Positions 56,573 to 64,000 of a stretch of 64,000 nucleotides of DNA are shown in pieces. Made by a program: the position numbers and the translations under genes. How positions within the stretch are numbered: the stretch's first letter is position 1; each line of letters begins with the position of its first letter. The notes under the pieces were generated by a model. That model saw nothing but the letters and a program-made list of their open reading frames with translations. It had not been told where the DNA came from and searched no databases. The stretch is from assembly GCA_002633025.1 (NCBI GenBank), contig NMRB01001311.1:22299-86298 (forward strand), given 5' to 3'. Origin of the DNA: Notospermus geniculatus. Its lineage: Eukaryota; Nemertea; Pilidiophora; Heteronemertea; Lineidae.

Positions 56573-56950
56573 CTGGGAGAGAAAGGGAGGCCGGTGAGAA
56601 TTAGCAAATAAAGGATTAAAATAAACAGTTCTGAACATGCAGACGCGAATCTATCAAAATGATTTGAAACCAAAGTTTTCCACCACCAAGAAAACAAGAA
56701 TGAAGGCCCGAAAATCGCAGTTTTGTTGACAAGGCTGAAAGAATTTCCCATTTGGCTGCAATGGGCCTGACCAAAGGTTCATCTTGGCTAATACAATCTT
56801 TGATTTTCATTGCACAGATTGCAGAAGTTCTTCTAATTTCCGTAATAGGGTTATTGGGCAAAATGGATGATGGCGTGAGCATAGGAAATAAATATTTTCA
56901 CATCAAAGGAGGACCTACGGCTGACTTTACATCAAATGACACGTGACACG
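56573..56950. other. Overlapping frames on both strands, not assigned
   Basis: The plus-strand frame 56752-56946 includes a hydrophobic stretch (SLIFIAQIAEVLLISVIGLLG). The minus-strand frame 56616-56882 is equally long. I could not decide for either, and splice signals are lacking. Confidence 0.25.
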
Positions 56951-56960
56951 AACACGCAGC

Positions 56961-57250
56961 ATCACTATATCCTGGACAGGCCAGCACTATCCTGGACATG
57001 CTAGCACCATCCTGGACAGGCCAGGACTAGCTATCCTGGACAGGCCAGGACTATCCTGGACAGGCCATCACTATCCTGGACAGGTCAGCACATCCTGGAC
57101 AGGCCAGGACTAGCTACCCTGGACAGGCCAGCACTATCCTGGACAGGCCAGGACTATCCTGGACATGCCAGCACTATCCTGGACAGGCCAGGACTAGCTA
57201 TCCTGGACAGGCCAGCACTATCATGGACGGGCCAGGACTATCCTGGACAC
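56961..57250. repeat. ~20-bp minisatellite (TATCCTGGACAGGCCAGCAC), block 1
   Basis: About 14 units of 19-24 bp. The same unit forms a second block at 63086-63490. Confidence 0.95.
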
Positions 57251-57297
57251 AAGGACTGGAGTAATTCCTGAAGATGAAGACCTGAAAAGAACTTCTG

Positions 57298-57404
57298 TTA
57301 CTTGAAATCTATTTCAGTAATAGCTATTCTAAGGCACGATTCACCATCTACATGTACATCGAGGTCAAACATAAGACATTCCTGTTGAAATTGAAGTGTG
57401 AATG
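57298..57404 (-). CDS. Candidate terminal exon
   Basis: On the minus strand a long pyrimidine tract (TTCCGTTTCTCTGTCATCTCAG) precedes 57404. The only open reading from there gives 34 codons beginning FTLQFQQECLMFDLDVHVDG and ends at TAA (57298-57300). Composition is protein-like. It would be the end of a gene lying to the right; no partner exon was found. It cannot lie upstream of 56572 in the same transcript if this stop is used. Confidence 0.3.
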
Positions 57405-58410
57405 CTGAGATGACAGAGAAACGGAAAAGAAGCAAATAAAACAAGGCGGCAAAGTCCGTGCATATAGTATAAAGGGCCACAATATTTCAAGTTTTTGTTG
57501 ATAGCCGGCGCCACCAGCGGTGCATGATGCTTCACTCTCCAATAAAGTACCGTAGTCTTGCCTTTCGTCCCAGTGTTGGAAAATGTATGATTACAATACA
57601 ATGTGTACGTGGATACCCTAGGAACGAGAGTTACTCTACATGGGGCAAGGTTGATAAGCAGTAGTTTAACAACATTGTCAATAGAGGTCTCCCTTAACGT
57701 GGTATGTTTACCGCAGGATGGCAAAGGAATAATGTGCCCCTTTAAACAAAAGAGAATAATAGTATCTACACATGTAGAATCTCTAAGTTATTTTTTTGCA
57801 TTTCCAATCAACTGAATTAACAGACCAGTAATTTGTATCTTATGTTGAAAATCAGCAACAAAGTATGCAAACTCGTCCCCAGTGGGTTTACGTTCCTACA
57901 ACACCACTGGAAAGGGCTGACGACTTGAGCAATACTGCGCATGCGCAATCGACTAATTTTGAGGCGAATCACGCCGAGGCGCGGCATGATGTTCGCAACA
58001 AACCATGCTAACTATTCGTTTGAAATTGCTCTAATACTCAAACAACTTCGTGTTTTGGGAGTATTAAATGGCCTTTTAGGCATATATGATGTTTTTCAGT
58101 CATCGAAGAACGAAATATTGTGTGAAACAAACATTTTGGCACGCTGCCAGCGGTTGACCAGAAATCTTGGTCAGGTCGTAGCCCTTGCCAGAGATATCCT
58201 CGGATGAGGTAGATCTGGGTACGAGATTGCAAAGTATGTTGGGAACTGACCACACATTTTTCATCAGTGATTCGTACATGTATTTCAAGTCTTACCAAAA
58301 CTTATAACTTCATATTTTGCATTTTTTGTCAGCAGAATTCTACGGTGGCCCATACATGCCATGTACTATATATATTTTTATCCACATTAAAAAATTCGAA
58401 CATATTTTAA
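57405..58410. other. No gene recognised
   Basis: Several short frames on both strands (57365-57724 minus, 57941-58207 plus) lack splice support. Confidence 0.3.
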
Positions 58411-58730
58411 TTTTTTCCTCTAATTTCAACCCGGGTGAAAAACATTTTTCACCCGGGTGGGAATGTTTTACACCCGGGTGGAAATTTTTTTTCCCACCTG
58501 GGTGAAAAACATTTTTCACCTGGGTGGGAATGTTTTACACCCGGGTGGAAATGTTTTACACCCGGGTGGAAATGTTTTTCACCCGGGTGGAAATGTTTTT
58601 CACCCAGGTGAAAATGTTTTTCACCCGGGTGAAAATGTTTTTCATCTGGGTGGAAATGTTTTGCACCCGGATGGAAATGTTTTTCACCGGGGTAGAAATA
58701 TTTTACACCCGGGTGGAAATTAGAGGAAAA
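58411..58730. repeat. 22-bp CACCCGGGTG minisatellite bounded by inverted repeats, block 1
   Basis: The unit is about GAAATGTTTTTCACCCGGGTGG, so each unit holds the 10-bp palindrome CACCCGGGTG. The left border TTTTTTCCTCTAATTTC is inverted at the right border GAAATTAGAGGAAAA. Frames on both strands (FHPGG-type and TRVEMF-type) are repeat translations. Confidence 0.92.
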
Positions 58731-58734
58731 CTAG

Positions 58735-58975
58735 AGCAATGTCGATGGGAAGCCCATCGCATATCTCCCCGCTTTCGACAGGAAGTAATGGTGACATGGT
58801 TATTTTTCCTGTGTCTTTCATATATTGACCCTGGCAGTGTTTCCGCCAGAGGGGGGGGATGAATCCCCTCCTCAAAAATTTCAAGGAGGGGATATCCCCC
58901 CTCAAGTTTGCAGACTAACCTTTTTCAAATATCACTATTTTCACTTAAGTAATAATAAACAAGAAGTCAATCTCC
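58735..58975. other. No gene recognised; G-rich transposon-end fragment
   Basis: AGTGTTTCCGCCAGAGGGGG at 58837 resembles 54507. The C/G-rich stretch 58850-58910 can form a hairpin (GGGGATGAATCCCC). Confidence 0.4.
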
Positions 58976-59046
58976 AGAATTCACGAATTTTCGACCCCAA
59001 CCGGGGTCTTTTTCAAGTGGAACTTTACAATCTGAAACTCTAGAAA
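58976..59046 (-). mobile_element. Copy of the hammerhead-like family, minus strand
   Basis: On the minus strand TCTAGAGTTTCAGATTGTAA leads to CCACTTGAAAAA, then the hairpin (59008-58993) and GAAAATTCG. The CTGANGA word is lost, while the hairpin is exact. Confidence 0.65.
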
Positions 59047-59167
59047 CCTACCCTACCACGGGTAGGTCCCATCCACTCCGCCTGAGGGGTCCCGCTGATT
59101 GTGACAGCAGAAATGTGGTCTACTGCATCACATGTACCAGATGCACCACCATCAATCAGTACGTCGG

Positions 59168-59450
59168 NCCCGGGTGGAAATTTTTATTTCCACCAGGGTG
59201 AAAAACATTTTTCACCTGGGTGGGAATGTTTTACACCCGGGTGGAAATGTTTTTCACCCGAGTGAAAATGTTTTTCACCCGTGAGAAAATGTTTTTCACC
59301 CGGGTGGAAATGTTTTTCACCCGGGTGGAAATGTTTTACACTCGGGTGGATATGTTTTACACTCGGGTGGAAATGTTTTTCACCCGGGTGGAAACGTTTT
59401 TCACCGGGGTAGAAATGTTTTACACCCGGGTGGAAATTAGAGGAAAAAAA
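59168..59450. repeat. 22-bp CACCCGGGTG minisatellite, block 2
   Basis: Same unit and same right border (GGAAATTAGAGGAAAA) as block 1. The left end is cut at a single n. Confidence 0.92.
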
Positions 59451-59627
59451 CACTGCATGGTCAGAAAATTAAGTGAAATGGGACAGCAGTAAAGAATCAA
59501 ATTCTAGACTGATACACAAATAACAACACTTCACAATATGAAATGAAATGGTTCATCACTATCACGCGATATCAACAACATTACACCACTACATTCTAAC
59601 TGAGGTCATCAAAATGAGTTGTTAGTG

Positions 59628-60010
59628 AGGTTTCGTAAATGTGACGAAACACGAAGTACGAAATAGGAAATTCAACTTCATTTCCATGACGTAATGTATT
59701 TCTGGAGATGGTTGGTACCACAAATGTCCCTGCTGCCAGTGCGTCTTTTAGCATATCATATAAGACCAAGAGAGTTATGGTGCATCTTGAATTTTTAAAT
59801 TTTCACTTCGTAGCTACAAAGTGGAAACGAAAGATAAATTTCGAAGTTTAATATACACCGTAACTCTATCGGTCTAACGTCATACAATAAAGACGCTCTT
59901 TACAGTAGGCGATATTTGTGGTACCTGCAACCATCTCGTGAAATACATTACATCATGGAAATGAAGTCCAATTTTGTACTTTGCTTTTCGTCAGATTTGC
60001 GCAACCCTAA
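59628..60010. mobile_element. Foldback element, GAGGTTTCGYAAATSTGACGA family
   Basis: Inverted halves as at 21632-22018: GTACCACAAATGTCCC on the left, GCGATATTTGTGGTACC on the right, and GCGCAACC at the right tip. Confidence 0.85.
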
Positions 60011-60062
60011 TATTAGCCTCTGCCGATGGATGCCTGCTTCGATTCTTCTTCCACTCCGCCAG

Positions 60063-60505
60063 AACCAGATCGTCGTCTCCCTCGTCAGTGAAAGACACAG
60101 GCTTTTGTGTTCCCGCCAAGGAGATGGGACCCCAGAGGGTTATCCTGCCATCTGTCGTAGACGAAAGTTTACGTACCCAGTCGTTTCTAAAGAATTCACA
60201 AACAGTTGAAATCTTCAGGCATCAGGGCGACTACATGCACTTGCCATTTGAGAAGTCAACAAAAAGATGCTTTAGGCCTAATGAAGATATTGAACATTCT
60301 CCAATGCTGCCTGTTGACTTTTAGCAGATTCAGCGAATTTTGTGAAAATACTCCTCCAGCAGGTTTTGTTGGAAAAGTAGATCATCATGACCCATGGGTG
60401 ACTTTTCCTGGAATTGACTTCTTGAATGCTTGTAACGTGCATACCATTCTCACCTCAGGACGGGGTAGTGAAGTAGGGTTCAGGATGGAGCGGGGTATAG
60501 GTTAG
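60063..60505 (+). pseudogene. Coding-like stretch in two frames, possibly a broken gene fragment
   Basis: A pyrimidine-rich tract ending in ACTCCGCCAG precedes 60063. From there an open frame reads TRSSSPSSVKDTGFCVPAK and continues with protein-like composition to a TAG at 60322-60324. A second, +1-shifted frame overlapping the stop (from about 60318) continues RFSEFCENTPPAGFVGKVD to a TAG at 60503-60505. The switch at TGACTTTTAGCAGATTC may be a frameshift or an intron end. It starts 50 bp from a foldback element. I do not recognise the protein. Confidence 0.28.
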
Positions 60506-60614
60506 ATAAGCCTCAACTCATTCGTATCAAGCATGAGCAAACAAAATCTCCCATCCCAGGCAGCATATTGTGGGGTTCGGGATGCAGTTGAGCAGGAAAT
60601 GTTTCAACTGAATT

Positions 60615-60826
60615 TAAAGTATGATTCACCCAAACTTCAACATGGGCAAAGTGCCAGCTTGGAAATGTGCCCAGGTCAGTGGTAAATAATCCATGTCGCA
60701 ATTACCTAATGATATTAGCTGGGTGACTTGGTGTACTTTCCATGAGCCTATAGCAAATCCAAGGTTGTGCTCAGACAACTGGCCTGGCATTTTACCCATG
60801 TTGAAGTTACAGTGAATCATACTTTA
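60615..60826. mobile_element. 212-bp hairpin MITE
   Basis: TAAAGTATGATTCACCCAAA pairs with TACAGTGAATCATACTTTA; the inner words CTTCAACATGGG and CCCATGTTGAAG are exact inverses. Confidence 0.85.
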
Positions 60827-61330
60827 GAATCCTCTTAGTAGATTGCTGAGGTATTTCACCCAGAGTGTAGACCCCCGTCAAGAACATCCTACTGACTGAC
60901 AAGTACTTTCTGAAGTTTTTCAGAGGAGGTCAGAAAGCAAGGACCAAGCCAGCAGCACACCAGGCGACACCGCAAGCGATCTAGTCACCAGCGAGCAAAA
61001 CCGGCTGCTGATGCCATGTGTGTGCCAGACCGCGATGCGTGGAATCTTCTCGCCAGCGATGATTGCCCAATAATAATGAGGTTTCGCAAATCTGACGAAA
61101 CATGAGGTACGAAATACACTGTACGAAATTCAACTTGATTTCCATGAACTAATGTATTTCTGGAGATGTTTGGTACCACAAACGTCCCTGCTGCCAGTGC
61201 GTCTTTTAGCATGTCATGTAAGACCGAAAGAGTTATGGTGCAGCTTGAATTTCCAGTTCGTACCTACGAAGAGGAAACGAAAGATAAATTTCAAAGTTTA
61301 ATATACACCGTAACTCTATCGTTCTAACGT

Positions 61331-62092
61331 CACCGTGGAGAATCGGCAGCCGCCTTTCCGAGGAGCAGCAACCCTCTCCGAGTTTTATCTCACACCTCAC
61401 CGAGTAAAAATGGCGGATGTTGCTGAAACGCCGACAAAACTGGTGGATTTATAACTCCTACCCCAAAGTAAGTCTTTTATGATCCCGTCGAGGCTATTTT
61501 AATTTGTATACTCCATCGTTCGGTAGAAAGTTTTTCAGGGTTTTAGCTTGCAATCGGCTGTACGAAGTGAAATTGTTGGGAAGGTTGCCGATCTGCATAA
61601 AATCCACTGTGTCAATCGCTTCATCCTCGGACGAAAATGCCTCTTTTAGTCAAGTACAAACACTAAAATGGTTATCTTCGTGATCATAATTAAGTTTAAG
61701 TCTTAATCTTGGAAGAAACAAGGTGTCTGCGAGATAAAAAGGCCAATAGTTGACTAAAAGAGGCCTTTTCGTCCAAGGATGAAGTGATTGACATAGCACA
61801 GGCCAGTGAATTTTACGCAGATCGGCAACCATCCCAACTATTTCACTTCATACAGCCGATTGCAAGCTAAAACCCTGATAACCTTTCTACCGAATGATGA
61901 AGTATACAAATTAAAATAGCCTCGACGGGATCATAAAAGACTTACTTTGAGGTAGGAGTTATAAATCCACCAGTTTTGTCGTCGTTTTCTGTCTCATCAG
62001 CAACATCCGCCATTTTTACTCGGTGAGGTGTGAGATAAAACTCGGAGAGGGTTGCTGCTCCTCGGAAAGGCGGCTGCCGATTCTCCAAGGTG
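61331..62092. mobile_element. 762-bp palindrome with 5-bp target duplication, carrying inverted first-exon-like copies
   Basis: CACCGTGGAGAATCGGCAGC and GCTGCCGATTCTCCAAGGTG are the tips, with AACGT on both sides (61326-61330 and 62093-62097). The arms are nearly identical inverted copies meeting near 61711. Each arm contains a GC-rich leader, AAAATGGCGGATGTTGCTGA and a splice donor GTAAGT (61468-61473 plus; 61945-61940 minus). No transposase is seen. Confidence 0.85.
61946..62013 (-). CDS. First-exon-like coding sequence in the palindrome (intact arm)
   Basis: On the minus strand the ATG at 62013 lies in the YY1-like word AAAATGGCGGA and opens 22 codons plus two bases up to CAAA|GTAAGT. The peptide begins MADVADETENDDKTGGF. 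The other arm (ATG at 61410, plus strand) has lost about 10 bp after the fifth codon and stops at codon 15. The pattern looks like a captured 5' exon or the remains of the element's own gene; the host gene is not identified. Confidence 0.4.
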
Positions 62093-62225
62093 AACGTCAT
62101 ATGCTAAAAGACGCTCTTGCAGCAGGCGATATTTGTGGTACCAACCATTTCCTGAAATACATTACGTCATGGAAATGAAGTCCAATTTCGTATTTCGTAC
62201 TTCGTTTTTCGTCAGATTGGCGAAA

Positions 62226-63080
62226 CCTCCCTACAAACAATACCGACCGATATCGCCTTGTCTGCCATTGCTGGTGAGAAAATCCGTGGCGATTAGATTG
62301 CTTGCAATATCCTCTGGTGTGTTGCTGGCTTTACAAGGGAACAAGAGGCAAATGTGTCAGCCACTCAGCTGACAAGCAAATCTTCATCCAGCAGTGTTCA
62401 AACTCCAAGATGAAGATCAGGCATCTGAACAAGAGATCCATGTGCCAAGCTCTCGGGTGACATGCAACAAAATCCTTAATGTGGTGGTAACAAGTCATGA
62501 GCACTTTTGACAAGACAAAACTGGACAAAAATGGAAAACGTGTGTGCTGACACTGCAGTCACCATGCAGACAAATTCAATATAATGTGTTTTTTGACACT
62601 CTCATTCCAAAACACAGATCACCTTGGCAGAAAAAGAGGCATTCTGTTTGAAGTACAAATGTAAAATTTCTTTGGCATAAGTGCAAGCAATCTTTGGTAA
62701 AAGTGCAAACAAATTGAATTTCATTGTTAAAAGTGCAAACAAGACAGGAAATGCACAAGACATCATTCTTTTCCATGCTTTAGTATCATATTAGAGTGAA
62801 AAGGGAAATTGTTTCCTTCATTTATAAGCAACCCCTTCAAAATGCTCAAAAACTTTTAAGAATTCTATTTGCTACCACAGACAAAATGCATATTTCGGTA
62901 AATTTTTGAGAAGGATTGGTTCACACGATTGGCACCTAGGGAAAAATTTGTAACAAGAACTAGTGTGTCCAGGTGCAAATATGACTGAAAATGCACGAAA
63001 AACAGGTAATTTCAAATAATTTGTTACTGAATGCAAAGAAAGTTAGACAACACTGGGAAAGCAGCAGATATCTGACTTTG
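62226..63080. other. No gene recognised
   Basis: 62245-62330 shares words with the element at 4961-5155 (CGATATCGCCTTGTCTGCC, GGTGTGTTGCTGG). At 62640-62760 AAGTGCAAACAA-type words recur three times. Confidence 0.35.
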
Positions 63081-63085
63081 CTATC

Positions 63086-63490
63086 ACTATCCTGAACAGG
63101 CCAGCACTATCCTGGAAAGGCCATCATGCACTATCCTGGACAGGCCATCACTATCCTGGACAGGCCCTCACTATATCCTGGACAGGCCAGGACTATCCTG
63201 GACAGGCCATTTACACTACCCTGGACAAGCCAGCTGGCTATCCTGGTCAGGCCAACCCTATCCTGGACAGGCCAGCACTATCATGGACAGGCCATTTACA
63301 TACCCTGAACAGGCCAGCTGACTATCCTGGACAGGCCAGCACTATCCTGGATAGGCCATCACTATCCTGGACAAGCCAGGACTATCCTGGACAGGCCAGC
63401 ACTATCCTGGACACGCCATTTACACTACCCTGGACGGGCCAGCTGACTATCCTGGACAGGCAAGCACTATCCTGGATAGGCCAGCATTAT
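63086..63490. repeat. ~20-bp minisatellite (TATCCTGGACAGGCCAGCAC), block 2
   Basis: About 20 units, several with a CATTTACACTACCC variant that spaces them more widely. Same unit as 56961-57250. Confidence 0.95.
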
Positions 63491-63940
63491 ACTGAGGACA
63501 GCTTATTCATGAGTTCTTTCCATCTGATCAGACTCAGAGAATGTTGCTCCAACTTTAAAACGAAACTCATTGTTACTTTTCAGCAGAGTAAAGTCCTAGT
63601 TGATGTCCAACCTTCTCAGCATCAATAATTTTTTTTCTTTTTTTCATTTATATTTCCTATCGTGTGAACCAATCTGAAAAAGAAAGAATAAAAATCTTGT
63701 ATATAAAATATAAAAATTTTATTACAATGCAAGAATCATATGGTAATTTTACACCATGGAAAGAATATTTAGCCATAAGGGTTTTCTGTATATTAATAGG
63801 TAAGTACTATATGTGTATATTACATTTTGTAACATTAAGATATTTTCACTTTCTGCTACGACCATAAATGGTGTTTAAGCATCAGCTTGGCTTTCTCCTT
63901 TGCTAAACCCAGGAAACAATTTCAATATTTTTTTCAGTGT
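63491..63940. other. AT-rich stretch, one weak exon-like frame
   Basis: The plus-strand frame 63664-63867 contains ATAG|GTAAGT at about 63801, but no acceptor or convincing start was found. I leave it unassigned. Confidence 0.25.
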
Positions 63941-63945
63941 CTTTT

Positions 63946-64000
63946 CTAGAGTTTCAGATTGTAAAGTTCCACTTGAAAAAGACCCCGGTTGGGGTCGAAA
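63946..64000 (+). mobile_element. Hammerhead-like family copy, cut by the window end
   Basis: CTAGAGTTTCAGATTGTAAA, TTCCACTTGAAAAA and the hairpin at 63981-63996 followed by GAAA. It resembles 59046-58976 read on the minus strand. Confidence 0.65.

Larger units (their letters stand above)
61078..62225. mobile_element. Foldback element of the 21632 family, split by a 762-bp insertion
   Basis: The left half is 61078-61330 and the right half 62093-62225. The halves are inverted copies (GGTTTCGCAAATCTGACGAA against its inverse). Compared with 59628-60010, the insertion lies at TCTAACGT|CATA. Confidence 0.88.

Noticed and set aside
58433-59445. Repetitive FHPGG/TRVEMF proteins on both strands
   Set aside because: Open on both strands simply because the 22-bp unit lacks stops in several frames; this is a minisatellite.

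Overview
This is a window of eukaryotic, animal-type nuclear DNA. It has no operon-like gene packing, very long non-coding stretches, GT-AG splice-site candidates, tRNA-derived repeats, minisatellites and many palindromic DNA transposons. The frequent TACATGTA and TAGGCCTA words, the dense small hairpin transposons and the high allelic divergence suggest a marine invertebrate deuterostome such as a lancelet or echinoderm. That is inference; the species cannot be fixed from the window. The assembly has two long gaps (17754-18188 and 46304-47086) and single n characters at 13373, 31915, 41435, 50028, 52383 and 59168 that look like contig joins.

Coding content is thin. No complete gene was recognised. 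Candidate minus-strand exons with good splice signals lie at 56572-56537 and 54157-53947 (phase-compatible; the second carries a membrane-spanning segment) and at 13660-13589 and 4739-4622 (phase-compatible; charged, scaffold-like). Weaker candidates lie at 57404-57298 and 19199-19103. On the plus strand a CRE plus YY1-type promoter motif sits over a short ORF at 55505-55645, and a broken coding-like stretch lies at 60063-60505. None could be assigned to a named gene.

Layout: 1-1187 is one giant palindrome. 1.2-16.4 kb holds assorted hairpin elements, a non-autonomous hAT copy with an 8-bp target duplication, tRNA-derived SINEs and two candidate exons. 16.6-19.0 kb is a 50-bp minisatellite invaded by other repeats. 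19.5-29 kb holds several terminal-inverted-repeat elements, a CRE-rich stretch and a tRNA-like sequence. 29.4-31.0 kb is a 66-70-bp satellite. 31915-52383 is a 9.5/10.9-kb head-to-tail duplication whose ends coincide with single n characters; it is probably two haplotypes laid end to end, and it shows filled and empty sites for several transposons. 53-57.4 kb is the most gene-like part. 57-64 kb has two kinds of short minisatellite, large hairpin elements and one 762-bp palindrome that seems to carry a captured promoter and first exon.

The two observations most worth following are a hammerhead-ribozyme-like core repeated seven times within a mobile family, and the inverted pair of first-exon copies inside the nested palindrome at 61331-62092.
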